Source of the DNA: Metabacillus idriensis
Lineage (GTDB): Bacteria > Bacillota > Bacilli > Bacillales > Bacillaceae
NCBI RefSeq assembly: GCF_009674765.1
Contig: NZ_WKKF01000002.1
Span: 62,001-126,000, forward strand
Length of the DNA: 64,000 nucleotides
Direction of reading: 5' to 3'
Shown here: one piece after another, positions 51,908 through 60,614 of the stretch
Numbering within the stretch: the first letter of the stretch is position 1
Layout: each line of letters opens with the position of its first letter
Notes under the pieces: generated by a model
The model's input: only the letters and a program-made list of their open reading frames with translations
What the model was told of the DNA's origin: nothing
The model's database searches: none
Translations under genes and position numbers: made by a program

Positions 51908-53221
51908 ATGACTGTATCTTTAGGCGGAAGCCAGCTGAGCAATTATTTAGCTTTTCGAAAAGACCCTCTCCGATTTCTTTTAAATACTCATACACTTGGT
52001 GACATTGTTGCCATAAATCCTCATTCCAAGAACACATCCTACATTATTCATTCTAGAGAAGCTGTTAAGCAGATTTTGACTATTAAAGAAGAGTGTTTTG
52101 AAAAAGGTTCTTCTGCACGGACGCTTGGGAAAACACTTGGAAACGGAGTTTTAACAAGCGAAGGAGAGGAGCACAGGCATCAGAGGAAATTGATGCAGCC
52201 TGCCTTTCACAAGCGAAAAATCGCAGGTTATGCAGAAACCGTCACCTCAATGACTCAAGACTTGATTGGCTCATGGAAATCGGGAGAAACGAGGCCGATT
52301 CATGAAGATATGATGAATCTGACACTTCGGATTATCGTAAAAACAATGTTTGGAGTTAAGCTTTCTCAAGCGACAAATCATATTACTAAAGCTGTCAGCG
52401 ATATCATTGAAAAAACGGCCAAATCCTTGCTGACACCTTTTCCTCCCCCAGAATATCTGCCTACCGTTAAAAATAGGAATTACAAAAAGGGAGTCCAAGT
52501 ACTGGATGAACTGGCTGATTTTTTAATTGAAGAAGGAATGAAACAGTCTTCAGATGAACACCTAATGTCTTTGCTTCTTGAGACAAAGTATGAGGACGGT
52601 GAGCCATTATCGAAAAAAGAAATAAGAGATCAAATCGTCACTATTTTAATTGCAGGACATGAGACGACTGCAAATTTATTATCGTGGGTGTTTGCAATGC
52701 TTGCCGTACACCCCGATATTGAAAAAAGAATGCTTGGTGAGCTGGACCTCTTGGGTGAACGTTTGGAGTTCGGGGATTTAAAAGCTCTGTCATTTACCAA
52801 TCAAATTATACAGGAAACACTAAGGCTTTATCCTTCTGCATGGATTATGCTCAGGGAGGCAAAGACGGAAGCTGAAATCTTAAATGAATCATTTAAGAAA
52901 GGTTCGATCTTTTTGATCAGTCCTTATGTTATGCACCGAAATCCAGCGTATTTCACTGACCCGGAAGAATTTATGCCTGATCGTTTTTCAAAAGAAACGA
53001 AAGATGGAATACCAATGTACGGTTATTTTCCGTTCGGAGGAGGCTCAAGAGGATGTATAGGTAGCCAGTTTGCCATGATGGAAGCAATGCTGATCGCCGG
53101 AACGATCATCAAAGAATTTACGCTTAAACCCGTAAGTAAATCTGAATCAATGGTTCCTGAACCGCTCGTTTCTTTGAGAATAAAGAATGGGTTGTTTATG
53201 ACTGTAAATAAAAGAGGATAA
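51908..53221 (+). CDS. cytochrome P450
   Basis: A 437-residue soluble P450 mono-oxygenase. The I-helix motif AGHETTAN lies near residue 249, the K-helix ETLRLYP near 302 and the heme-binding loop FGGGSRGCIG near 376-385 with the cysteine ligand. No membrane anchor is present, so it depends on separate redox partners, none of which are nearby. ATG 51902 is also in frame, but GAGGAG seven bases before ATG 51908 fits better. Fatty acids or terpenoids are usual substrates for this group; the actual one is unknown. Confidence 0.93.
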   Translation: MTVSLGGSQLSNYLAFRKDPLRFLLNTHTLGDIVAINPHSKNTSYIIHSREAVKQILTIKEECFEKGSSARTLGKTLGNGVLTSEGEEHRHQRKLMQPAFHKRKIAGYAETVTSMTQDLIGSWKSGETRPIHEDMMNLTLRIIVKTMFGVKLSQATNHITKAVSDIIEKTAKSLLTPFPPPEYLPTVKNRNYKKGVQVLDELADFLIEEGMKQSSDEHLMSLLLETKYEDGEPLSKKEIRDQIVTILIAGHETTANLLSWVFAMLAVHPDIEKRMLGELDLLGERLEFGDLKALSFTNQIIQETLRLYPSAWIMLREAKTEAEILNESFKKGSIFLISPYVMHRNPAYFTDPEEFMPDRFSKETKDGIPMYGYFPFGGGSRGCIGSQFAMMEAMLIAGTIIKEFTLKPVSKSESMVPEPLVSLRIKNGLFMTVNKRG

Positions 53222-53370
53222 GCAAATATATTTTCTGGGAAATAGATGGATTGCAGCCATGCCAACAACCTCAACTAGGCGCATTTCATTTCAGGGAAAG
53301 AAGGTTTTTTCATGTGATAAAGTGTACAATAAGAATCTAAGATTATGATGACGGATGATAGAGAGGATAC

Positions 53371-54603
53371 ATGAAACGAATGACTTTTTCAGCATTAGGT
53401 ATTTCCGATAGATTAACTAAAGCACTTAAGCACCAGGGTATTTCAAACCCTACTCAAATTCAGGAGAAAGCGATCCCTGCGGTGCTTGAAGGTGCCGATA
53501 TCATAGCGAAGGCACAGACAGGAACAGGAAAGACGCTTGCATTTGTTTTGCCGATCCTTGAAAAGATCGACACGGAGCAAAAAGCTGTTCAGGCATTGAT
53601 TGTCACTCCGACGAGGGAGCTAGCCATTCAAATCACAGCTGAAATAAAGAAGATTACAGACAGGCTGAATGAGACAGGAGTCCTCGCCATTTACGGCGGA
53701 CAGGATGTTGACCGCCAGATAAAAAAACTGGGGCGCGGCATTCACATTGCGGTTGGGACACCTGGCCGAATTCTGGATCACATACGCAGGGAGACGATCA
53801 ATCTCTCAGAAGTATCCACGCTTGTGCTTGATGAAGCAGATCAAATGCTGCAGGCAGGCTTCCAGAAGGATATTGAAGAAATCATTGCTCAAACCTTCGA
53901 CTCCCGGCAGACACTGCTTTTTTCTGCGACCATTACGAATAAAGTGAGAGACTTGTCCAAGCAGTATATGACAAATCCCAAAGATATAACGGTTAAGGAA
54001 AAGCAGATTACTGTGGAAAAAATCACTCAGCTGGTCGTGGAGACAAACGACAGGGCTAAGCAGGCGGCTCTTTTCCGTTTTCTGGACGAGCAGCGTCCTT
54101 TCCTTGCGATTATCTTCTGCCGCACGAAAATAAGAGCCGGTAGACTGTTTGATGCGATGAAGGCGCGAAAGTATGCAGCAGAAGAGCTCCACGGTGATCT
54201 TTCTCAGGCTAAAAGAGAAAAGGTGATGAAGCTCTTCCGCGAAGCCAAAATTCAATATTTGATTGCAACAGACGTTGCGGCACGGGGTCTTGATGTAGAA
54301 GGAGTAACCCATGTCTATAACTATGATATGCCTCTCGATGCTGAAACGTATATCCACCGGATTGGAAGAACGGGACGAGCAGGTGACGAAGGAGTGGCTG
54401 TCACGTTCGCTGCGCCAAAGGATATGGACGACCTCCATACAATTGAAAAAGGAATTGCGCTAAAGCTTCCGAGACAAAAAATCGACATTCCCTCATCGGA
54501 ATACACATCTCAGCCTAAAAACAAAGATCAGGTTTACCGCCCTGAAAAAGCAAAAAGAGGATCACAATCCAATCGCGGAAAAGCCCAAAGAAGGCCAAGG
54601 TAA
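53371..54603 (+). CDS. DEAD-box RNA helicase
   Basis: A 410-residue RNA helicase with all core motifs: Q motif ([13 protein letters not shown]), I (AQTGTGKT), Ia (PTRELA), II (DEAD), III (SAT), IV (IIFCRTK), V ([12 protein letters not shown]) and VI ([10 protein letters not shown]). The C-terminal tail (about 375-410) is short and basic, with Lys/Arg/Gln. It probably acts in ribosome assembly or mRNA turnover. GAGAGG precedes ATG 53371. The APH-type kinase gene starts six bases after its stop. Confidence 0.93.
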   Translation: MKRMTFSALGISDRLTKALKHQGISNPTQIQEKAIPAVLEGADIIAKAQTGTGKTLAFVLPILEKIDTEQKAVQALIVTPTRELAIQITAEIKKITDRLNETGVLAIYGGQDVDRQIKKLGRGIHIAVGTPGRILDHIRRETINLSEVSTLVLDEADQMLQAGFQKDIEEIIAQTFDSRQTLLFSATITNKVRDLSKQYMTNPKDITVKEKQITVEKITQLVVETNDRAKQAALFRFLDEQRPFLAIIFCRTKIRAGRLFDAMKARKYAAEELHGDLSQAKREKVMKLFREAKIQYLIATDVAARGLDVEGVTHVYNYDMPLDAETYIHRIGRTGRAGDEGVAVTFAAPKDMDDLHTIEKGIALKLPRQKIDIPSSEYTSQPKNKDQVYRPEKAKRGSQSNRGKAQRRPR

Positions 54604-54608
54604 AAACG

Positions 54609-55514
54609 GTGGCACATCCTTGGTCTCCTGAAATAACGGTCTCAGAGTCTTTGGCCGTAAAGCTGATCACAAACGATTTCCCAAAGCTTCACCCTGTTCG
54701 TGCCAAGCTGCTTGGAAAGGGATTCGACAATACCGTATTTGAAGTGAACGGACGGTATGTTTTCAGGTTCCCGCGCAGACAGATTGCTGTCGATTTGCTG
54801 CAAACAGAAGAGCGTCTGCTGCCGATACTGCCTGACATGGGAATAGCGATACCAGTGCCTATTTTCAGCGGTTCCCCTGGATTAGACTATCAATGGCCGT
54901 ACCTTGGCTATTCTTATCTTCAGGGGCAAACACCTGCTCATCTGACAGAGAAGCAGCGCACTGAAATGGCCATTCCATTAGCGAGGTTTTTAAGATCTCT
55001 TCATGCATTTCCTGTCGAACAAGCGCTGGGAGCAGGAGTTAAAAATGATACCCTCGGAAGACTTAATATGAACAAACGAATTCCGATGCTTCGTGAAACA
55101 GCAGAGAAGCTTTGCAGGATTCGTCCGGAAAGCCTTCCTGTCATACAACTGCAAAGCTATGCAGGTCAGCTCGAACCTATCGATGAAGCATCTGAAAAAT
55201 GCCTCGTTCATGGAGACTTGCACATTCGGAATATCCTGGTAACCAAAGACGGGTCTCTGTCAGGGATCATTGACTGGGGAGACACTCATATTGGGGATCC
55301 TGCAGTCGATTTGTCAGCTGTTTACAGCCTTCTTCCACCCGAAGCAAGACTCCTGTTTTTTGAAGAATATGGACGAATAAATGAAACAACAGCAGCATTA
55401 GCGAGGTTTAAAGCTGTCTATACCCTTGCCATTCTCCTTATCTACGGAATCGATCTAAAGGATTGGGTTTTAGTAAAAAGCGCGGAGGAAGCATTAGAGC
55501 TTGCGCTGATTTGA
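54609..55514 (+). CDS. APH-family phosphotransferase (aminoglycoside kinase-like)
   Basis: A 301-residue kinase-fold protein. The catalytic loop is LVHGDLHIRNILV and the metal-binding motif IIDWGDTHIGDPAVDL, characteristic of aminoglycoside/choline-type phosphotransferases. Start is GTG 54609, six bases after the helicase stop, with AAGG upstream in the end of that gene. Whether it confers resistance or phosphorylates a metabolite is unknown; the chromosomal operon setting suggests a housekeeping substrate. Confidence 0.87.
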   Translation: MAHPWSPEITVSESLAVKLITNDFPKLHPVRAKLLGKGFDNTVFEVNGRYVFRFPRRQIAVDLLQTEERLLPILPDMGIAIPVPIFSGSPGLDYQWPYLGYSYLQGQTPAHLTEKQRTEMAIPLARFLRSLHAFPVEQALGAGVKNDTLGRLNMNKRIPMLRETAEKLCRIRPESLPVIQLQSYAGQLEPIDEASEKCLVHGDLHIRNILVTKDGSLSGIIDWGDTHIGDPAVDLSAVYSLLPPEARLLFFEEYGRINETTAALARFKAVYTLAILLIYGIDLKDWVLVKSAEEALELALI

Positions 55515-55515
55515 T

Positions 55516-55549
55516 GACTGAGCACCTTTAAAGGGGCTCGGTCTTTTTT
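55516..55549 (+). terminator. terminator of the helicase-kinase operon
   Basis: GACTGAGC (55516-55523) and GCTCGGTC (55536-55543), extended by CC/GG, then T6. Confidence 0.88.
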
Positions 55550-55587
55550 GTTTTGGGGAAAATATCCAAGTACACTATTTACAACGA

Positions 55588-55628
55588 AACAATGTTATGT
55601 TACATTTACGTTTAAACGTAACAATGTT
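55588..55628 (+). promoter_or_regulatory. palindromic operator upstream of yhbD
   Basis: A perfect 16-bp palindrome TTACGTTTAAACGTAA (55606-55621) is nested between two direct copies of AACAATGTT (55588-55596 and 55620-55628), 32 bases apart. It lies 26-66 bases before the yhbD start codon and may bind the MerR-like HTH encoded there. Confidence 0.6.
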
Positions 55629-55653
55629 TTGTTCTTTCGAGAGGAGGGTTTAA

Positions 55654-56271
55654 ATGGAGCAAGAGGTTATTTCTAAAAAAGAACTGCTTGATGCAACGGG
55701 AATATCATACGGCCAGCTTTACAGATGGAAACGGAAAAACATCATTCCAGAAGATTGGTTTATTAAAAAATCAAGCTTTACGGGACAGGAAACCTTTTTC
55801 CCAAAAGAGAAAATCTTAGAGCGTATTGAAGCGATCAAAGGGATGAAGGATGCATACTCCCTAGATGATTTATCTGCATTTTTTTCCCCGCAGCCAGCAG
55901 ATGTTGCCTTATCGGGAGAAGTGCTTGCAGCCCGTTCGATCCTGACGCCGGAAACATTGAATGCATTTGGGAACAGCACTTCAGATGAGCACTATGATTT
56001 TCATTCCATCCTTTTTTTGTCGCTCGCTGAGGAGCTTAGAGGAAAGATCGATGATGAGGGGTGCTGCGAAATGCTGGATTTCATGAAGAAAAGCTATAAG
56101 GCAGAAGAGCATCAAATAAGCGAGCTGCTGGCATTTCAAAAACACAATGTGGTTATATGGTTAATCCTTAGCCCGCCTGCACATGTATATTCAAGCACGG
56201 AAATACTTGTAAGAGTAAACCTTGAAGACAAAGTAAACCAATTAAAACATCGGCTATCGGCAGTTTATTAA
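55654..56271 (+). CDS. yhbD: YhbD-like HTH regulator (DUF4004)
   Basis: A 205-residue protein whose N-terminus (ISKKELLDATGISYGQLYRWKRKNIIPEDWF) is a MerR-like helix-turn-helix, followed by the conserved KKSSFTGQETFFPKEKIL. The C-terminal part is helical and unlike known ligand domains. In B. subtilis the yhbD gene precedes the bactofilin genes yhbE and yhbF; the same order is seen here. GAGGAGGG precedes ATG 55654. Autoregulation through the upstream palindrome is inference. Confidence 0.82.
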   Translation: MEQEVISKKELLDATGISYGQLYRWKRKNIIPEDWFIKKSSFTGQETFFPKEKILERIEAIKGMKDAYSLDDLSAFFSPQPADVALSGEVLAARSILTPETLNAFGNSTSDEHYDFHSILFLSLAEELRGKIDDEGCCEMLDFMKKSYKAEEHQISELLAFQKHNVVIWLILSPPAHVYSSTEILVRVNLEDKVNQLKHRLSAVY

Positions 56272-56286
56272 TAGGAGGATGAGAGG

Positions 56287-57081
56287 ATGGATGAGAGGAT
56301 GGATCAGATGACAAAGCTGCATGATTTGAGAATAAATGGATCTGGTTCTGCAGGTGGAGGCCATTTCAAGACGGTTTCTATTAGCGGAAGCGGAAAAATT
56401 GCGGGCGACATTGAATGCGAGAGCATGAAAATTGGCGGATCTGGCAAAGTAGAAGGGTCGGTTTTTGCAGAGACAATCAAAATTTCCGGTTCTTCCACAT
56501 TAAAGGGGAAAATAAAGACAAAACTGCTCAATATCAATGGCAGTACAAAGCTTGAGGGTGAGGTTACGGCAGAAGAGTTTACTGTAAGTGGATCCGCTAA
56601 GATGCTGAAAGAGGTTAAAGCAGGAGAATTAAAGGTAAACGGTTCTGCCAAGATATCCGGTAATCTTCACGCTGAGCGGATCGACGTAAGCGGAATGTTG
56701 ACAGCGGCCCGTGATTGCGAGGCTGAGATGTTTCGTTCAAGCGGAGTCATTCATGTAGGCGGTCTGCTCAGTGCCGATAATATTGAGATTTGCTTGGATC
56801 ATTATTCAAAAGTGAAGGAAATCGGCGGCGAAACGATCACCGTCAGTATCGCTAAATCATTTAACCTCTTCCGCCGCCTGTTCAAGTTTTTGAATTCCGA
56901 GCCGTATCTTCATACAGAAGTGATTGAGGGCGATACGATTCGTCTTCAGCACACGAAGGCGAAATTAGTAAGAGGTACCGACATTTACATTGGGGAAAAC
57001 TGTGAAATTGGAACAGTCGAATATACTGGAAGCCTTGACGTTCATCCGAAAGCTTCCGTTCACAATTCCAAGAAGGTGTAG
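56287..57081 (+). CDS. bactofilin-family polymer-forming protein (YhbE/YhbF-like)
   Basis: A 264-residue protein. Residues about 12-150 are built of repeating 10-11- and 20-residue beta-helix turns of the form GSGKIAGDI, GSGKVEGSV, GSTKLEGEV, GSAKISGNL, the bactofilin rod. The C-terminal part (about 165-264) is a second beta-rich segment. Bactofilins polymerise without nucleotide into cytoskeletal filaments; the B. subtilis homologues are needed for flagellar assembly. AGGAGG lies eight bases before ATG 56287, 15 bases after yhbD. Only one bactofilin gene is present here, whereas B. subtilis has two. Confidence 0.87.
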   Translation: MDERMDQMTKLHDLRINGSGSAGGGHFKTVSISGSGKIAGDIECESMKIGGSGKVEGSVFAETIKISGSSTLKGKIKTKLLNINGSTKLEGEVTAEEFTVSGSAKMLKEVKAGELKVNGSAKISGNLHAERIDVSGMLTAARDCEAEMFRSSGVIHVGGLLSADNIEICLDHYSKVKEIGGETITVSIAKSFNLFRRLFKFLNSEPYLHTEVIEGDTIRLQHTKAKLVRGTDIYIGENCEIGTVEYTGSLDVHPKASVHNSKKV

Positions 57082-57194
57082 CTGAACAGAATTATATATC
57101 CCCATAAGTTCATAGACAAAAAGATGGTTTTTTCGCTAGGCTCATTTCGTAATTATTGTTGCTATTGGATAAAATGTTAAAAACCTTAAGTGGA

Positions 57195-57308
57195 TTGCAG
57201 CGGAAGGAACTTGACTCCTGCGGGAAATAGAGCAAAATGGGAGACCCCACAGGCAAAGCCGAGGAGGCTCCCATGCTCCCCGCGGAAAGCAAGTTCCTCT
57301 CGCTGCAA
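57195..57308. repeat. Bacillaceae-type imperfect palindromic intergenic repeat
   Basis: The 114-bp element has inverted ends, TTGCAGCGGAAGGAACTTG and CAAGTTCCTCTCGCTGCAA (two mismatches), with inner pairs TGGGAG/CTCCCA and a central GCCGAGGAGGC. It resembles a repeat that I know to recur between genes in many Bacillaceae genomes, which reads ACTCCTGCGGG and CCCCGCGGAAAGC at matching places. No protein is encoded; function unknown. Confidence 0.75.
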
Positions 57309-57427
57309 GGAACGGACATCATTTATCATGGAAAACAACAATCTAATCGAAAACAGCCTTTCGCTAAGTAAGACTTCATTAAGAAATCCGCTGAATCCCT
57401 GCTTAAACAAACCCGCAGCAAAAAAAT

Positions 57428-57480
57428 AAAAAGCATCCGGCATACCATGTCTGAGCGGACATACATGCCGAATGCTTTTT
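57428..57480. terminator. terminator of the ABC-F gene
   Basis: AAAAAGCATCCGGCAT pairs with ATGCCGAATGCTTTTT with one mismatch, and the loop pairs further (ATGTC/GACAT). T/A tracts on both sides; it follows the minus-strand ABC-F stop. Confidence 0.88.
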
Positions 57481-57498
57481 ATATATCAATGAAACCTT

Positions 57499-59049
57499 TT
57501 ATGCCTGTTCTGCCCATTCCTCTACGTTCCAGACCTTTGTAATCCAGTCTTCATAGAAGTCAGGTTCATGGCATACGAGAATGACTGTGCCTTTATAAGC
57601 CTTTAATGCGCGTTTTAATTCTTCTTTCGCTGTTACGTCCAAGTGATTGGTCGGCTCATCGAAAAGGAGCCAGTTGCTTTCATACTGAAGCAATTTGCAT
57701 AAGCGGACTTTTGCCTGCTCTCCGCCGCTCAGCTGATTTAATGGACGGGATATATGTTCATTTTTCAAGCCTACACGTGCGAGCATCGCACGGACCTGAT
57801 GCTGATCAAGACCGGGGAATGCATTCCAGACGTCATCGATCGGCGTGATGTTTTCCGCTTTTACTTCCTGTTCGAAGTATGAAGGGAATAGGAAATCGCC
57901 AAGCTGAATGGTACCGCCTAATGGCTTAATTTTCCCTAAAATCGTTTTAAGAAGGGTGGATTTCCCTACTCCGTTGCAGCCGACAATCGCAATTTTCTCT
58001 CCGCGCTCAATCGTCATGGTGAGCTTTGGAAGAAGAGGGTCCGTGTACCCGATTTCGACATCTTTTCCTTCAAACACAAATCGGCTGCTTCCGCGTGATT
58101 CTTTAAATTCAAACGTCGGCTTCATCGCCGTTTCAGGCCGGTCAATCCGGTCCATGCGGTCAAGCTGTTTTTGACGGCTTTTCGCGCGTCCGGTAGTCGA
58201 ATAGCGTGCTTTGTTTTTTGCGATGAAATCTTCTTGCTTTTTAATGAAATCCTTTTGCTTTTCATAAGCATGAAGATGCTGGTTTTTATTGATCTCCGCA
58301 AGCTCCAGGAATTTTTCGTAAGTTGCTGTATAGCGAGTGAGCTTAGAGAATTCCAAATGGAAAATAACATCAACGACGCCATTCATAAATTCAGTGTCAT
58401 GGGAAATCAGCAAAAATGCGTTCGGATATTCTTTTAAATAATGGCTCAGCCACTGGATATGCTCAACATCTAAATAGTTGGTAGGCTCATCCAGAAGGAG
58501 AACCTCAGGTTGTTCAAGCAGAAGCTTTGCCAAAAGAACTTTTGTCCGCTGTCCTCCGCTCAGGGCAGATACGTCACGGTCGAGTCCAATTGCATCAAGG
58601 CCAAGGCCGCGTGCTGCTTCCTCTACCTTAATATCAAGGGAATAAAATCCGCCGGCATCAAGGTGGTCCTGGATTTCGCCCATTTTCTCAAGCAGGTCTT
58701 CCAGTTCTTCCGGACTTGCACTGCCCATAAGGCCGATGACTTCGTTCAGTTCTTCTTCTTTTTTATATAGTGGCAAGAACGCGTCTCTTAACACGTCTCT
58801 AATTGTTTTTCCTTTTGATAACACGGTATGCTGGTCCAGGTAACCATAATGAACGCCTGGTGTCCATTCCACTTTGCCTGAATCATGGATCAGCTCTTTC
58901 GTCATAATGTTCATCATTGTTGATTTTCCGACACCGTTTGCGCCGACCAGACCGACATGCTCTCCAGGCAAAAGTCTGAAGGAGACATCTTTAAATAAGG
59001 TACGGTCTCCAAAGCTGTGGCTTAACTTCTCTATTGTAAGTAAACTCAT
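57499..59049 (-). CDS. ABC-F family ATPase
   Basis: A 516-residue soluble protein with two ATPase domains: Walker A GANGVGKST and GCNGVGKST, signatures LSGGQRTKV and LSGGEQAKV, and Walker B motifs ending LLDEPTNYLD and LFDEPTNHLD. The linker between them (about 240-320) is charged and helical. ABC-F proteins act on the ribosome, either as translation factors or to protect it from antibiotics; the short C-terminus resembles B. subtilis YfmM rather than known resistance types. An in-frame extension begins at 59073; GGAGGG before ATG 59049 sets the start. Confidence 0.9.
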   Translation of the reverse strand: MSLLTIEKLSHSFGDRTLFKDVSFRLLPGEHVGLVGANGVGKSTMMNIMTKELIHDSGKVEWTPGVHYGYLDQHTVLSKGKTIRDVLRDAFLPLYKKEEELNEVIGLMGSASPEELEDLLEKMGEIQDHLDAGGFYSLDIKVEEAARGLGLDAIGLDRDVSALSGGQRTKVLLAKLLLEQPEVLLLDEPTNYLDVEHIQWLSHYLKEYPNAFLLISHDTEFMNGVVDVIFHLEFSKLTRYTATYEKFLELAEINKNQHLHAYEKQKDFIKKQEDFIAKNKARYSTTGRAKSRQKQLDRMDRIDRPETAMKPTFEFKESRGSSRFVFEGKDVEIGYTDPLLPKLTMTIERGEKIAIVGCNGVGKSTLLKTILGKIKPLGGTIQLGDFLFPSYFEQEVKAENITPIDDVWNAFPGLDQHQVRAMLARVGLKNEHISRPLNQLSGGEQAKVRLCKLLQYESNWLLFDEPTNHLDVTAKEELKRALKAYKGTVILVCHEPDFYEDWITKVWNVEEWAEQA

Positions 59050-59180
59050 GTTCTTCTTAACCCTCCGCTGCATTCTAAAATATTCATTCTTCCATCATAC
59101 TAAAACCTTTTGCTTTAAGCTATACCGGAAACCCGGAACATTATGGCACAGGCCTGTTCTGTATAATGCTTGTTTACAAA

Positions 59181-59204
59181 CAAAAAAGCAGCGGATCCGC
59201 TGCT
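59181..59204 (-). terminator. terminator of the DUF1801 gene
   Basis: AGCAGCGGATCCGCTGCT (59187-59204) is a perfect palindrome; on the minus strand it is followed by T6. Its first bases overlap the stop codon of the gene. Confidence 0.8.
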
Positions 59205-59562
59205 ATAAGACATGCTTTTTCATCAAATCCTCGAGCATATGATCGATGCATCTTAAAATGGTTTGCTTTGAGGTTTGCGAATTTTCTTTTATAATAATAC
59301 AGGTTTTCCCTGTAATTCGGGTTGCCAGGTCTTCGTGGTAAGCTGCTACAATATTCGGGTCCATTACATAAAACATGAGCCCTTTTTGTCTGCCGGCATA
59401 GCCGACCTGCAGCTCACCGTCCAGGTAATAAACGGGAAATCCATATTCAAATCCTTCTTTAGCATCGGGAAGGGCTGAGAGAATCTTTGTCCGGAGCATG
59501 TGCATATCCTCCAGATGTTCTTCTTTTGCTTTGCTGAAATAAAGCTGTACTTCGGAATGCAT
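59203..59562 (-). CDS. DUF1801 (YdhG-like) protein
   Basis: A 119-residue protein of the DUF1801 family, with FEYGFPVYYLDGELQVGYAG and YAGRQKGLMFYVMD typical of the fold. The fold resembles frataxin-like or iron-chaperone proteins, but the function is not established. GAGGT lies six bases before ATG 59562; the adjacent in-frame TTG at 59565 is less likely. Single gene with its own terminator. Confidence 0.85.
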   Translation of the reverse strand: MHSEVQLYFSKAKEEHLEDMHMLRTKILSALPDAKEGFEYGFPVYYLDGELQVGYAGRQKGLMFYVMDPNIVAAYHEDLATRITGKTCIIIKENSQTSKQTILRCIDHMLEDLMKKHVL

Positions 59563-59659
59563 CAAGGTACCTCACTTTCTGCTTGTCAAAATCACGAATC
59601 TCTACTAATTATGGTAACATAAAAGGGAAAACTTGGTTTAAGACGGAGGGGCAAAGATT

Positions 59660-60577
59660 ATGAGAGAAACAGATTTAATCAAGTATTTTGACAGATTTAC
59701 TCATATAGAAAAAATAGATAAAGGTTTCTCAAGCGATTTAAAGTTCTTAGCTGTCTGTAAAAGCGGAAAAAAATATGTCCTCCGTACGGCTGAACTGGAG
59801 AAGTACGAAGCGAAATTAAAAGAATTTGAGATTTTAAAAGAGATTGAGAAGCGAAAAATCAAATCCTCCATACCCGTTGAATTCGGAAAAATAGAGCCCC
59901 TGAATAGCTCCTATATGCTTGTAGAATACATTGATGGAGAAGAAGCTTTAGAGGAGCTTCCCAAGCTTTCCATTCACGATCAATATCAAATTGGCTATGA
60001 GGCCGGCCTCGACCTCTTAAAACTGCATACAATTAAAGCGCCATCATCGCCTCTTTCCTGGTATGACGCGGCCTCTGCAAAGCATGAACGCTATCTGAAA
60101 GCATACAGAGAAAGCGGAATTCATTTAGAATATGGCGAGAAAACAAATAGGTTCATCCATGAAAACCTAGTCTTCATGAAGGATCGGCCCCGCGTTCTTC
60201 AGCATGATGATTTCCATCCAGCCAATCTCATTGTCCGAAATGGGGAGTACGCAGGCTGCATCGATTTTAATCGCTATGACTATGGGGATCCTTATCATGA
60301 TTTTTATAAAGTAGCTCTTTTCAGCAGAGAAGTGAGCATTCCTTTTTCAGTTGGCCAGATAAACGGCTATTTTAAAGATGAAGTTCCGGCTGAATTCTGG
60401 AGGCTTTATGCTCTTTATGCAGCCATGAGCATTTTCTCGGCAGTCGTCTGGACGCACAGAGAAACTCCGCATTTAATGGATAGCATGCTGAAGCGTCTAC
60501 GCTTGATTGCTGATGATCACTCTGCGTTTGATCAGATTGAACCGAAGTGGTTCAACTCTTTTGGCGGCATTTTGTGA
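59660..60577 (+). CDS. APH-family phosphotransferase
   Basis: A 305-residue kinase-fold protein with the catalytic loop VLQHDDFHPANLIV and metal site CIDFNRYDYGDPYHDFYK. It is the second such gene in the window but is only distantly like the first. Members phosphorylate aminoglycosides, choline, fructosamines or other small molecules; the substrate here is unknown. GGAGGGG precedes ATG 59660. topB follows after 37 bases, possibly in the same transcript. Confidence 0.87.
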   Translation: MRETDLIKYFDRFTHIEKIDKGFSSDLKFLAVCKSGKKYVLRTAELEKYEAKLKEFEILKEIEKRKIKSSIPVEFGKIEPLNSSYMLVEYIDGEEALEELPKLSIHDQYQIGYEAGLDLLKLHTIKAPSSPLSWYDAASAKHERYLKAYRESGIHLEYGEKTNRFIHENLVFMKDRPRVLQHDDFHPANLIVRNGEYAGCIDFNRYDYGDPYHDFYKVALFSREVSIPFSVGQINGYFKDEVPAEFWRLYALYAAMSIFSAVVWTHRETPHLMDSMLKRLRLIADDHSAFDQIEPKWFNSFGGIL

Positions 60578-60614
60578 TACCATATAATATCGAATGAAAG
60601 TGAGGAATGTGACT

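Noticed and set aside
53806-54438. 210-codon minus-strand frame inside the helicase gene
   Set aside because: It is the antisense shadow of conserved helicase motifs, with unlikely composition and no ribosome binding site.
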